Below are positions 21,400-30,412 of a stretch of 55,960 nucleotides of DNA, one piece after another. This DNA is from Limnobacter sp. (GTDB taxonomy: Bacteria; Pseudomonadota; Gammaproteobacteria; Burkholderiales; Burkholderiaceae_E): the NCBI GenBank assembly GCA_012513825.1, contig JAAZBL010000295.1, positions 1-55,960 of the forward strand, written 5' to 3'. The notes beneath the pieces are model-generated. The model searched no databases and was not told where the DNA came from. It worked only from the letters and a program-made list of their open reading frames with translations. Within the stretch, counting starts at the first letter, position 1, and each line of letters opens with the position of its first letter. The position numbers were made by a program, and so were the translations under genes.

Positions 21400-22632
21400 T
21401 TATACCACCTGGCCGAGCTTGAAGATCGGCAGGTACATCGCCACGACGAGCCCCCCGATCACGACGCCGAGAACGACCATGATCATCGGTTCGAGTAGGC
21501 TCGACAGGCTGTCGACGGCCTCGTCGACCTCGCGCTCGAAGATGTCGGCGGCCTTCGACAGCATCCCGTCGAGCGAGCCCGATTCCTCGCCGATCGAGGC
21601 CATCTGCAGCACCATGTTCGGGAACACCTGCGCGTTCTGCATCGACACGGTCAGGCTGGTGCCGGTCGCGACCTCCTGCTGGATCTTCTTCGTGGCGACC
21701 AGGTACACGTGGTTGCCGGCGGCGCCGCCGACCGAATCGAGCGCCTCGACCAGCGGCACGCCGGCGGCGAACATCGTCGACAGCGTGCGCAGCCAGCGCG
21801 CGATCGTCGCCTTCTCGACAACCGGCCCGAACACCGGCAGCTTCAGCAGCAGCCGGTCCATCAGCATCTGGACCTTCGTCGACCGCTTCCAGGCCTGCAG
21901 CAGGAAGTAGATCGATCCGGCGATTCCGCCGAAGATCAGGTACCAGTTCTCGACGAAGAAGTCCGAGGCCGCGATGACCATCAGCGTCGGCGCGGGCAGG
22001 TCGGCGCCGAAGCTCGAGAACACGTCCTTGAAGGCCGGCACGACGAACAGCATGATCACGGCCACGACGATGAAGGCCACCGCCAGCACCGCGGTCGGGT
22101 AGAACAGCGCCGACTTGATCTTGCCCTTGATCGCCAGCATCTTTTCCTTGTAGCTGGCCAGGCGGTCGAGCAGGTCGTCGAGGATGCCGGCCTGTTCGCC
22201 GGCGTTGACGAGGTTGCAGAACAGGCTGTCGAAGTGCAGCGGGTACTTGCGAAACGCCTGCGCCAGCGAGGTGCCGGTCTCGACGTCGGCGCGGATGTCG
22301 GTGAACAGCCGCGATACCGCGGCGTTGCTCGAGCCGCGGGCCACGATGTCGAACGACTGCAGCAGCGGCACGCCGGCCTTCATCATCGTCGACAGCTGGC
22401 GCGTGAACAGCGCGATGTCCTTCTCGGTGATCTTGCGCCCGCGCGCATAGCTGCGCTTGCGCATCTTCGTCACCATGATCCCCTGGCGACGCAGCGTCGA
22501 GCGCACGATCGCCGGGCCGCTGGCGCGGACCTCGCCGCGCACCATCTTCCCGGCGCGGTCGCGCCCTTCCCACAGATAGGTCTGTTCGCGCGCAGCCGCG
22601 CGTCCCGGCACCGTCGCCGCTCTCGTGGCCAT
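21400..22632 (-). CDS. pilC: PilC, type IV pilus inner-membrane platform protein
   Basis: PilC is the polytopic platform that couples the PilB/PilT motors to pilin assembly. The 410-aa product (from ATG 22632, MATRAATVPGR) contains two GspF/T2SSF domains with ALFTRQLSTMMKAGVPLLQS and its second copy RWLRTLSTMFAAGVPLVEAL, plus three main membrane segments. GAGG 9 bases upstream supports 22632; ATG 22668 (MTAAAG), which overlaps the pilB stop as ATGA, is an alternative adding 12 residues. Confidence 0.94.
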   Translation of the reverse strand: MATRAATVPGRAAAREQTYLWEGRDRAGKMVRGEVRASGPAIVRSTLRRQGIMVTKMRKRSYARGRKITEKDIALFTRQLSTMMKAGVPLLQSFDIVARGSSNAAVSRLFTDIRADVETGTSLAQAFRKYPLHFDSLFCNLVNAGEQAGILDDLLDRLASYKEKMLAIKGKIKSALFYPTAVLAVAFIVVAVIMLFVVPAFKDVFSSFGADLPAPTLMVIAASDFFVENWYLIFGGIAGSIYFLLQAWKRSTKVQMLMDRLLLKLPVFGPVVEKATIARWLRTLSTMFAAGVPLVEALDSVGGAAGNHVYLVATKKIQQEVATGTSLTVSMQNAQVFPNMVLQMASIGEESGSLDGMLSKAADIFEREVDEAVDSLSSLLEPMIMVVLGVVIGGLVVAMYLPIFKLGQVV

Positions 22633-22664
22633 CGATCGAGTCCTCGTCGTTCCTGCCGCAGCCG

Positions 22665-24392
22665 TCATTCGTTCGTTGCCCCGAGCACCTCTTCGATGCT
22701 CGTGAGCCCCTGCATCACCTTCATGAGCCCGGAGCGGCGCAGGTCGCGCACGCCTTCGAGCTCGGCCTGCGCGGCGATCTGCAAGGCGTTGCCGCCGGCC
22801 AGGATCAGCTTCTGCATCTCTTCGGTGATCGGCATCACCTGGTAGATGCCGACCCGGCCCTTGTAGCCGCTGCCGTTGCAGCGCTCGCAGCCGACCGGGC
22901 GCAGCGGCACCCAGCTGCCGTCGAGGTCGCTCTCCAGGAAGCCGGTCTCGAGCAGCGCGCTCTCGTCGATCTCCAGCGGCGCCTTGCAGCTGCACAGCCG
23001 CCGCGTCAGCCGCTGGGCCGTGATCAGGCTGACCGACGACGCGATGTTGAAGGCCGGCACGCCCATGTTGGCCAGCCGGGTCAGCGTGGTCGGCGCGTCG
23101 TTCGTGTGCAGCGTCGACAGCACCAGGTGGCCGGTCTGCGCGGCCTTGATCGAGATGTCGGCGGTCTCGAGGTCGCGGATCTCGCCGACCATGATCACGT
23201 CCGGATCCTGGCGCAGGAAGGCGCGCAGCGCCGCGGCGAAGGTCAGCCCGGCCTTCTCGTTGACGTTGACCTGGTTGACGCCGGGCAGGTTGATTTCGGC
23301 CGGGTCCTCGGCGGTCGAGATGTTGATGCCCGGCCCGTTCAGGATGTTCAGGCAGGTGTACAGCGAAACGGTCTTGCCCGAGCCGGTCGGTCCGGTGACC
23401 AGCACCATGCCGTAGGGCCGGTGGACGGCTTCGAGCAGTGCGGCCTTCTGGTCGGGCTCGTAGCCGAGCGCGTCGATGCCGAGCTTCGCCGACGACGGAT
23501 CGAGGATCCGCATCACGATCTTCTCGCCGAACAGCGTCGGCAGCGTCGAGACGCGGAAATCGATCGTGCGCTGCGCCGACAGCACGAGCTTCATCCGGCC
23601 GTCCTGCGGCACGCGTTTCTCGGAGATGTCGAGCTTCGAGATCACCTTGATCCGCGAGGCCAGCTTGTCCTTGATCGCCAGCGGCGGCTGCGCGATCTCG
23701 CGCAGCTCGCCGTCGATCCGGAAGCGGATCCGGTAGAACTTCTCGAAGGGCTCGAAATGCAGGTCGGAGGCGCCGGACTGGATCGCGTCGACGAGGATCT
23801 TCTGCAGGAAGCGGACGATCGGTGCGTCGTCGACTTCGGCTTCCTGCGTGCTCGCCTGCTGCTCGTCGGGAGCCAGTTCGAGGTCGACCTCGCCTTCGGT
23901 GAACTCGCTGAGCTGCTCGGTCGTGCTGCGGCCGAGCCGTTCGATCAGGCGCAGCAGCTTGTCGTGCTCGACGACGACCAGGTCGACGGCGGCCTGCGCG
24001 GTGAATCGGATGCGTTCGACCAGCCGCGCGTCGGTCGGGTCCGAGATCGCGATCGTCACACGGTTGCCGCGCTTGCCCAGCGGCACGATCCGCGCCGCCA
24101 GCGCGAAGCGCGTGTCGAGCACGTCGGTCGGCAGGTTCGACGGCTCGAGCGCCGCCAGGTCGAGCAGCGGATGGCCGAAGGCATTGGCGATGAAGCGCGC
24201 GAGCTGCCCGGCGTTCAGCGTGCCGCCGGCGATCAGTTCGTCGATGAACGCGGTGTTCGATTCGTCGGCCTTGCGCTGGATCGCCGTCGCCTGGTCGAGC
24301 CGGATGATCTGGTGCTGCACCAGCGCGCGGCCGAGCCCGGCCAGCGTCGTCTGCTGTGCGGGGGCGCGTTGCGTTGTCGAGGCGGCGGCCAT
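22665..24392 (-). CDS. pilB: PilB, type IV pilus extension ATPase
   Basis: PilB is the hexameric secretion ATPase that powers pilus extension. The 575-aa protein has an N-terminal MshEN-like domain (about residues 10-150), Walker A GPTGSGKTVSLY, the Asp and Walker B region DPDVIMVGEIRDLETA, a His box and a tetracysteine zinc site (CSCKAPL...CERCNGSGYKGR). ATG 24392 (MAAASTTQRAP) gives family-normal length; the 675-aa track ORF extends into the upstream intergenic region. First gene of the minus-strand pil-coaE-zapD-yacG series. Confidence 0.96.
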   Translation of the reverse strand: MAAASTTQRAPAQQTTLAGLGRALVQHQIIRLDQATAIQRKADESNTAFIDELIAGGTLNAGQLARFIANAFGHPLLDLAALEPSNLPTDVLDTRFALAARIVPLGKRGNRVTIAISDPTDARLVERIRFTAQAAVDLVVVEHDKLLRLIERLGRSTTEQLSEFTEGEVDLELAPDEQQASTQEAEVDDAPIVRFLQKILVDAIQSGASDLHFEPFEKFYRIRFRIDGELREIAQPPLAIKDKLASRIKVISKLDISEKRVPQDGRMKLVLSAQRTIDFRVSTLPTLFGEKIVMRILDPSSAKLGIDALGYEPDQKAALLEAVHRPYGMVLVTGPTGSGKTVSLYTCLNILNGPGINISTAEDPAEINLPGVNQVNVNEKAGLTFAAALRAFLRQDPDVIMVGEIRDLETADISIKAAQTGHLVLSTLHTNDAPTTLTRLANMGVPAFNIASSVSLITAQRLTRRLCSCKAPLEIDESALLETGFLESDLDGSWVPLRPVGCERCNGSGYKGRVGIYQVMPITEEMQKLILAGGNALQIAAQAELEGVRDLRRSGLMKVMQGLTSIEEVLGATNE

Positions 24393-24544
24393 CGTGTCAG
24401 CGGTTCTGCCGGTTGAAGTCGATGGATGGGCGAGCGTGCCGGCGGAACGCCAGGCCGAACAGCAGCGATGATGCGTCGTCGGCGCTGCGCGGGCGCCCCG
24501 TCGTTGACGAGCGGCCGCGACGGATCGGACGAACGGCGCGCGGT

Positions 24545-24553
24545 TGCTAAACT
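24545..24553 (+). promoter_or_regulatory. Candidate extended -10 box for the dehydratase gene
   Basis: TGC-TAAACT lies in the 238-bp divergent gap between pilB and the dehydratase, 77 bases before its ATG. It reads as an extended -10 (TGn); no good -35 is seen. The rest of the gap shows nothing else I can support. Confidence 0.4.
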
Positions 24554-24630
24554 GCTCGCGGTGCGCCGTTCCGAGCGCACCCGTCCGGTGTGCAGGAACC
24601 GGTCCGCCAATCGACGGAGGCAGACGCTTC

Positions 24631-26421
24631 ATGAGCAAGAACGACAACGCGCGCCGGCTGCGTTCCCGCGCCTGGTTCGACAATCCCGACAATCCGGGGA
24701 TGACCGCGCTCTATCTCGAGCGGATGATGAACTTCGGGCTCACGCTCGAGGAATTGCAGAAGAGCGGCAAGCCGGTCATCGGCATCGCGCAGACCGGCAG
24801 CGACCTGTCGCCGTGCAACCGCCATCACCTCGACCTGGCCAGCCGCGTGCGCGACGGCATCCGCGATGCCGGTGGGATCCCGATCGAGTTTCCGGTGCAC
24901 CCGATCCAGGAGACGACGAAGCGGCCGACCGCGGCGCTCGACCGCAACCTGGCCTACCTCGGGCTGGTCGAGTGCCTGTACGGCTACATGTTCGACGGCG
25001 TCGTGCTGACGACCGGCTGCGACAAGACCACGCCGGCGATGATCATGGGTGCCGCCACCGTCGACCTGCCGGCGATCGTGCTGTCGGGCGGGCCGATGCT
25101 CAACGGCTACTACAACGGCGGTCTCGCCGGTTCGGGCACCGTCGTCTGGTTCGCGCGCCAGGAGCTGGCCGCCGGGCGCATCGACTACGACCAGTTCCTC
25201 GAGATGGTGGCCGCTTCGGCCCCGTCGGTCGGGCACTGCAACACGATGGGCACCGCGCTGTCGATGAACTCGATGGCCGAGGCGCTGGGGATGTCGCTGC
25301 CCGGCTGTGCATCGATTCCCGGCCCCTATCGCGAGCGCGGGCAGATCGCCTACCACACCGGCCGGCGCATCGTCGAGATGGTCCACGAGGACCTGCGGCC
25401 GTCGAAGATCCTCACGCGCGAAGCCTTCGAGAACGCGATCGTCGCCGCCAGCGCGATCGGCGCGTCGACCAACTGCCCGCCGCACGTCAACGCGATCGCG
25501 CGCCATGCCGGCGTTGCGCTCGAAGTGCGCGACTGGGACCGCCTCGGCTACGACATCCCGCTGCTGGTGAACTGCATGCCGGCCGGCCAGTATCTGGGCG
25601 AGGACTTCCATCGCGCCGGCGGCGTCCCGGCGGTCATGCACGAACTGCTCCAGGCCGGCAAGCTGAACGCCGATGCGCTGACCGTCACGGGCCGGCGAAT
25701 CGGCGAGATCTACGCCGACACGCCGGCCACCGACCGCGACGTGATCCGGCCGTGGAGCGATCCGCTGATGCACGAGGCCGGTTTCGCCGTGCTGTCGGGC
25801 AACCTGTTCGAGTCGGCGATCATGAAGACCTCGGTGATCTCGCCCGAGTTCCGCGAGCGCTATCTCGCCAATCCCGAGGATCCGAACGCGTTCGAGGGCC
25901 GGGCGATCGTCTTCGACGGTCCCGAGGACTACCACCACCGGATCAACGACCCGTCGCTCGAGATCGATGCCGACTGCATGCTCTTCATCCGCGGCGTCGG
26001 TCCGGTCGGCTATCCGGGCGCGGCCGAGGTCGTCAACATGCTGCCGCCCGACGCGCTGGTCAAGCAGGGGATCACGATGCTGCCCTGCGTCGGCGACGGC
26101 CGGCAATCGGGCACCTCGGGCAGTCCGTCGATCCTGAACGCGTCGCCGGAATCGGCGGTCGGCGGCGGGCTGGCCCTGCTGCAGACCGGCGATCGCGTGC
26201 GCATCGACCTGAATCGGCGCTCGGCCGACATGCTGGTGAGCGACGAGGAGCTGGCGCGGCGGCGGGCGGCCTGGGTCGCCCCCGAGCTGGCCAGCCAGAC
26301 TCCGTGGCAGGAGCTGCAGCGCCGCACGGTCGGCCAGCTACAGGATGGCGCCTGCCTCGACTTCGCGGTCAGCTACCAGCGGATCGCGGAAACCCGCGGC
26401 CTGCCGCGCGACAACCACTGA
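24631..26421 (+). CDS. IlvD/Edd-family dehydratase, D-xylonate/sugar-acid type
   Basis: A 596-aa iron-sulfur dehydratase of the IlvD/Edd family. Its N-terminus ([20 protein letters not shown]), [16 protein letters not shown], and C-terminus ending LPRDNH resemble Caulobacter XylD-type D-xylonate dehydratase more than the biosynthetic dihydroxy-acid dehydratase IlvD. Candidate cluster-ligand cysteines are in [16 protein letters not shown] and LPGCASIP. It removes water from a sugar acid to give a 2-keto-3-deoxy acid; the actual substrate cannot be read. GGAGG 10 bases before ATG 24631 supports this start. No other pentose-pathway gene is nearby. Confidence 0.85.
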   Translation: MSKNDNARRLRSRAWFDNPDNPGMTALYLERMMNFGLTLEELQKSGKPVIGIAQTGSDLSPCNRHHLDLASRVRDGIRDAGGIPIEFPVHPIQETTKRPTAALDRNLAYLGLVECLYGYMFDGVVLTTGCDKTTPAMIMGAATVDLPAIVLSGGPMLNGYYNGGLAGSGTVVWFARQELAAGRIDYDQFLEMVAASAPSVGHCNTMGTALSMNSMAEALGMSLPGCASIPGPYRERGQIAYHTGRRIVEMVHEDLRPSKILTREAFENAIVAASAIGASTNCPPHVNAIARHAGVALEVRDWDRLGYDIPLLVNCMPAGQYLGEDFHRAGGVPAVMHELLQAGKLNADALTVTGRRIGEIYADTPATDRDVIRPWSDPLMHEAGFAVLSGNLFESAIMKTSVISPEFRERYLANPEDPNAFEGRAIVFDGPEDYHHRINDPSLEIDADCMLFIRGVGPVGYPGAAEVVNMLPPDALVKQGITMLPCVGDGRQSGTSGSPSILNASPESAVGGGLALLQTGDRVRIDLNRRSADMLVSDEELARRRAAWVAPELASQTPWQELQRRTVGQLQDGACLDFAVSYQRIAETRGLPRDNH

Positions 26422-26454
26422 AAGTGAAGAAAGTCCTGACCGCCGCGTGGGGGG

Positions 26455-26484
26455 TTTGCCTCCCATCGATTTCGCGGCAATAAT
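26455..26484 (+). promoter_or_regulatory. Candidate sigma-70 promoter for the liv transporter operon
   Basis: TTTGCC and AATAAT with an 18-base spacer lie 36 bases before the livG ATG. The AT-rich hexamer is conspicuous in this GC-rich gap. The match is partial, so moderate confidence only. Confidence 0.45.
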
Positions 26485-26519
26485 CGCGCCCTGCGCAAGG
26501 CCCGAGCGGAAGAAACGGA

Positions 26520-27308
26520 ATGGCAGGCGAGGAAAATTACATACTGGAGACACGCGGGCTCGTCAAGGAGTTTCGTGGGTTCGTGGCGGTCAACGACGTG
26601 AACCTGCGTGTCCGGCGCGGGCACATCCACGCGCTGATCGGCCCCAACGGGGCCGGCAAGACGACCTGCTTCAACCTGCTGACGAAATTCCTGATTCCGA
26701 CCCGCGGCGAGATCATCTACAAGGGCCAGGACATCACCTATGCCAAGCCGGCGGAGGTCGCCCGGCGCGGCATCGTGCGCTCGTTCCAGATCTCGGCGAC
26801 GTTCCCGAACCTGAGCGTGCTCGAGAACGTCCGGATCGGGCTGCAGCGCGCGCAGGGCACCTCGTTTCACTTCTGGCGGCCGGTCAGCACGCTCGATTCG
26901 CTGAACGATCGGGCGCTCGAGCTGCTCGACACGGTCGGCCTGCGCGACTACGCCGACTACATCACCGTCGAGCTGCCTTACGGACGCAAGCGCGCGCTCG
27001 AGATCGCGACGACGCTGGCCACCGAGCCCGAGCTGATGCTGCTCGACGAACCCACGCAGGGGATGGGCCACGAAGACGTCGATCGCGTCACGCAGCTGAT
27101 CAAGAAGGTCTCGGCCAACCGGACGATCCTGATGGTCGAGCACAACATGAACGTCGTCGCCAAGATCGCCGATACGATCAGCGTGCTGCAGCGCGGCCAG
27201 ATCATCGCCGAAGGGCCGTACGAAACCGTCTCGCGCAACCCGCAGGTGCTCGAGGATTACATGGGAAGCGCCGACGAGGCGCTCGCCGGAGCCTCGCATG
27301 GCCACTGA
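26520..27308 (+). CDS. livG: LivG-type ABC transporter ATPase
   Basis: One of two cytoplasmic ATPases of a high-affinity amino-acid (LIV-type) importer. The 262-aa protein has Walker A GPNGAGKTTC, the Q-loop region SFQISATFPNLSVLENV typical of LivG, a signature motif that reads LPYGRKRALEIA instead of LSGGQ (a common LivG variation), and Walker B LMLLDEPTQGM. It overlaps livF by 11 bases. The substrate of the importer is set by the binding protein at 28202, not by this subunit. Confidence 0.93.
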   Translation: MAGEENYILETRGLVKEFRGFVAVNDVNLRVRRGHIHALIGPNGAGKTTCFNLLTKFLIPTRGEIIYKGQDITYAKPAEVARRGIVRSFQISATFPNLSVLENVRIGLQRAQGTSFHFWRPVSTLDSLNDRALELLDTVGLRDYADYITVELPYGRKRALEIATTLATEPELMLLDEPTQGMGHEDVDRVTQLIKKVSANRTILMVEHNMNVVAKIADTISVLQRGQIIAEGPYETVSRNPQVLEDYMGSADEALAGASHGH

Positions 27309-28002
27309 GTTCCTGCGCATTTCCGACCTGCACGCGTTCTACGGCGAGTCGCACATCCTGCATGGCGTCGACATGGTCGTTAACCACGGCGAGGTGGTCA
27401 CGCTGCTCGGGCGCAACGGCGCCGGCCGCACGACGACGCTGAAGTCGATCATGGGCCTGGTCGGCCGTCGCACCGGCTCGATCAAGGTCAACGGCGTCGA
27501 GACGGTGAACCTGTCGCCGCATGCGATCGCGCGCATGGGAATCGGCTACTGCCCCGAAGAGCGCGGGATCTTCGCCAGCCTGAGCTGCGAAGAGAACCTG
27601 ATGCTGCCGCCCGCCGTGGGCTCGGGCGGCATGGGGATCGACGAGATCTACGCGATGTTCCCGAACCTGAAGGAGCGTCGCGAAAGCCCGGGGACCCGGC
27701 TGTCGGGCGGCGAGCAGCAGATGCTGGCGGTGGCGCGCATCCTGCGCACAGGCGCCCGGCTGCTGTTGCTCGACGAAATCTCCGAAGGACTGGCGCCGGT
27801 CATCGTGCAGGCGCTCGCCCGGATGATCCGGATGCTGCGCGAGAAGGGCTTCACGATCATCATGGTCGAGCAGAACTTCCGGTTCGCCGCGCCGCTGGCG
27901 GACCGCTTCTACGTGATGGAGCACGGGCAGATCGTCGAGACTGTCGTTGCCGCGGAGCTTGACCAGAAAATGGATATGCTTCGCGAATATCTCGGCGTCT
28001 GA
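27298..28002 (+). CDS. livF: LivF-type ABC transporter ATPase with Arg in Walker A
   Basis: The second importer ATPase, 234 aa, with signature LSGGEQQMLAVARIL, Walker B LLLLDEISEGLAP and the terminal switch HGQIVETV. The Walker A loop reads GRNGAGRTTT, so the catalytic lysine of GxxGxGK[ST] is arginine (codon CGC). I recall GRNGAGRTT in LivF proteins of other Burkholderiales, so this is probably a lineage variant rather than damage, with LivG supplying the canonical site. It starts inside the livG end. Confidence 0.92.
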   Translation: MATEFLRISDLHAFYGESHILHGVDMVVNHGEVVTLLGRNGAGRTTTLKSIMGLVGRRTGSIKVNGVETVNLSPHAIARMGIGYCPEERGIFASLSCEENLMLPPAVGSGGMGIDEIYAMFPNLKERRESPGTRLSGGEQQMLAVARILRTGARLLLLDEISEGLAPVIVQALARMIRMLREKGFTIIMVEQNFRFAAPLADRFYVMEHGQIVETVVAAELDQKMDMLREYLGV

Positions 28003-28201
28003 ACACCGGACCGGCCGGATCCGGGGTTCGGAATCAAAGGCCTCGCCCGCATGGGCCACAGGCATATCGAGGAGGAGACGTTGGACTTCAATGCGATGAC
28101 CCGGGCCGGGCAGGCTGCGTGACCGGCGCAGGCCGGCGTGCGCGGCTTTATCGGCGATTGAGCAGGGTGCTCTCGAGCAATACGAAACGGAGGAATAGAC
28201 G

Positions 28202-29425
28202 ATGACGATGAAACGCAAACTCACCGCGACGCTGGTCGGCGCGGCCATGGCCGCGCTGGCCGGAGCGGCAGCCGCGGAAATTTCCGGCGGGGTCGTGAAG
28301 ATCGGGGTCATGAACGACATGTCGGGGCTGTACGCCGACATCGGCGGACCGGGTTCGGTCGTCGCCGCGAACATGGCGGTCGAAGACTTCCAGAAGATGT
28401 CCAAGGCCGGGCTGAAGATCGAGGTCGTCTCGGCCGACCACCAGAACAAGCCCGACGTCGGCTCGACGGTCGCGCGCCAGTGGCTCGACACCGAAGGCGT
28501 CGACGTGATCGTCGACGTGCCGACCTCGTCGGTGGCGCTCGCCGTCAACCAGATCGTCCGCGAGAAGGGCAAGGCCTTCGTCAACACCGGCGCGGCCACG
28601 GCCGACCTGACCGGCAAGGCCTGCTCGCCCAACACCGTGCACTGGCTCTACGACACGTGGATGCTGGCCAACGGCACCGGCAAGGCGGTCGTCGAGACCG
28701 GCGGCGACACCTGGTACTTCCTGACCGCCGACTACGCGTTCGGCCACGCGCTCGAGCGCGATACCGCGGCCGTCGTCGAGAAGAACGGCGGCAAGGTGCT
28801 CGGCAAGGTGCGCCATCCGCTGTCCACGCAGGACTTTTCGTCGTTCCTGCTCCAGGCACAGGCGTCGAAGGCCAAGGTGATCGGCCTGGCCAACGCCGGC
28901 GGCGACACGATCAACTCGATCAAGCAGGCGGCCGAGTTCGGCATCGTCCAGGGCGGCCAGAAGCTGGCCGGTCTGCTGGTGTTCCTGACCGACGTCCACG
29001 GGCTCGGCCTGAAGACCGCGCAGGGGCTGCAGATCACCGAAAGCTTCTACTGGGATCTGAACGACCAGACGCGCGAATGGTCGAAGCGCTTCGCCGAGCG
29101 CCACGACGGCAAGATGCCGTCGATGGACCACGCCGGGGTCTACGCCGGCGTGCTGCACTACCTGAAGGCGGTCGAGGCGGGCAACACCGACGACGGCACG
29201 AAGGCCATCGCCAAGATGAAGGAACTGCCGACCGACGATCCGTTGTTCGGCAAGGGCGAGATTCGCGTCGACGGCCGCAAGATCCACCCGGTCTACCTGT
29301 TCGAGGTCAAGAAACCCGAGGAGTCGAAGGGCCCGTACGACTACTACCACGTGCGTGCGACGATCCCGGCAGAGCAGGCGTTCCGTCCGCTGAACGAAGG
29401 CGGCTGCGACCTGGTCAAGGGTTGA
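28202..29425 (+). CDS. Periplasmic substrate-binding protein of a LIV-type ABC importer
   Basis: A 407-aa periplasmic binding protein (type I fold, LivK-like). It has a clear Sec signal peptide (MTMKRKLTATLVGAAMAALAG, predicted cleavage after AAAA before EISGG), then VVKIGVMNDMSGLYADIGGP, and a two-lobe sequence. GGAGGA lies 11 bases before ATG 28202. The subgroup is used for varied ligands (branched amino acids, amides, aromatic acids) and the ligand cannot be assigned here. It lies between livF and livH, with a strong hairpin just downstream. Confidence 0.9.
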   Translation: MTMKRKLTATLVGAAMAALAGAAAAEISGGVVKIGVMNDMSGLYADIGGPGSVVAANMAVEDFQKMSKAGLKIEVVSADHQNKPDVGSTVARQWLDTEGVDVIVDVPTSSVALAVNQIVREKGKAFVNTGAATADLTGKACSPNTVHWLYDTWMLANGTGKAVVETGGDTWYFLTADYAFGHALERDTAAVVEKNGGKVLGKVRHPLSTQDFSSFLLQAQASKAKVIGLANAGGDTINSIKQAAEFGIVQGGQKLAGLLVFLTDVHGLGLKTAQGLQITESFYWDLNDQTREWSKRFAERHDGKMPSMDHAGVYAGVLHYLKAVEAGNTDDGTKAIAKMKELPTDDPLFGKGEIRVDGRKIHPVYLFEVKKPEESKGPYDYYHVRATIPAEQAFRPLNEGGCDLVKG

Positions 29426-29445
29426 TCGGCATCTGATCGCAGGAA

Positions 29446-29481
29446 CGGCCGGCCCGCGGGGCGGAACTCGCGGGCCGGCCG
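29446..29481 (+). terminator. Intra-operon hairpin after the binding-protein gene
   Basis: A perfect 13-pair stem (CGGCCGGCCCGCG with its complement) closes a 10-base loop in the 95-bp gap between the binding-protein stop and livH. No T-run follows. This is the classic position for an attenuating or mRNA-stabilising hairpin that raises binding-protein output relative to the permeases. Confidence 0.55.
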
Positions 29482-29520
29482 GCGCTACCACCCCAAGCAC
29501 CAACCACATCGGGTTCACGG

Positions 29521-30405
29521 ATGGAGATCTTCGGCATTCCGACTCAGGCTTTGTTCGGCCAGTTGCTGATCGGCCTGATCAACGGGTCGTTCTATGCGCT
29601 GCTGTCGCTCGGCCTGGCCGTCATCTTCGGCCTGTTGAACATCATCAATTTCACGCACGGCGCCCAGTACATGATGGGCGCGTTCGTCGCGTACCTGCTG
29701 CTGAACAAGGCCGGCCTCGGCTACTGGTGGGCACTGTTGCTGGCGCCGATCATCGTCGGCTTCACCGGGGTGCTCATCGAGCGCTTCATGCTCAAGCGGC
29801 TGTACAACCTCGATCACCTGTACGGGCTTCTGCTCACCTTCGGCGTGGCGCTGATCATCCAGGGGTTGTTCCGCAACGAGTACGGCGCATCGGGGCTGCC
29901 GTACCAGATGCCCGCGCAACTGACCGGCGGCATCAATCTGGGCTTCATGTTTCTGCCGAACTACCGGGCCTGGGTCATCGTCGCGTCGCTGATCGTCTGC
30001 CTGAGCACCTGGTTCGTGATCGAACGCACGAAGCTCGGCTCCTACCTGCGCGCGGCCACCGAGAATCCGCAACTGGTGCAGTCGTTCGGCATCAACGTGC
30101 CGCGGATGATCACGCTCACCTACGGCTTCGGCGTCGGATTGGCGGCGCTGGCCGGCGTGATGGCGGCACCGATCTACCAGGTCAGTCCGCAGATGGGGGC
30201 CGACCTGATCATCGTCGTGTTCGCCGTCGTCGTCATCGGCGGCATGGGCTCGATCATGGGCTCGATCATCACCGGCTTCGGGCTCGGGCTCATCGAAGGC
30301 CTGACCAAGGTCTTCTACCCCGAGGCCTCGAATACCGTCATCTTCGTGATCATGGCGATCGTATTGCTGTTCAAGCCGGCAGGTTTGTTCGGCACCCAGA
30401 AATAA
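29521..30405 (+). CDS. livH: LivH-type permease of the ABC importer
   Basis: A 294-aa inner-membrane permease with about eight hydrophobic segments. Family marks include LINGSFYALLSLGLAVIFGLLNIINFTHG near the N-terminus and the GGMGSIMGSIITGFGLGLIEG stretch near the C-terminus, which forms the coupling region for the ATPases. It pairs with LivM, which starts 8 bases later. Confidence 0.94.
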   Translation: MEIFGIPTQALFGQLLIGLINGSFYALLSLGLAVIFGLLNIINFTHGAQYMMGAFVAYLLLNKAGLGYWWALLLAPIIVGFTGVLIERFMLKRLYNLDHLYGLLLTFGVALIIQGLFRNEYGASGLPYQMPAQLTGGINLGFMFLPNYRAWVIVASLIVCLSTWFVIERTKLGSYLRAATENPQLVQSFGINVPRMITLTYGFGVGLAALAGVMAAPIYQVSPQMGADLIIVVFAVVVIGGMGSIMGSIITGFGLGLIEGLTKVFYPEASNTVIFVIMAIVLLFKPAGLFGTQK

Positions 30406-30412
30406 GGCTGTC

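Noticed and set aside
27298-28002. livF as a pseudogene because of its Walker A change
   Set aside because: The frame is intact, all other ABC motifs are present, and the same GRNGAGRTT variant is, to my recollection, found in related LivF proteins.
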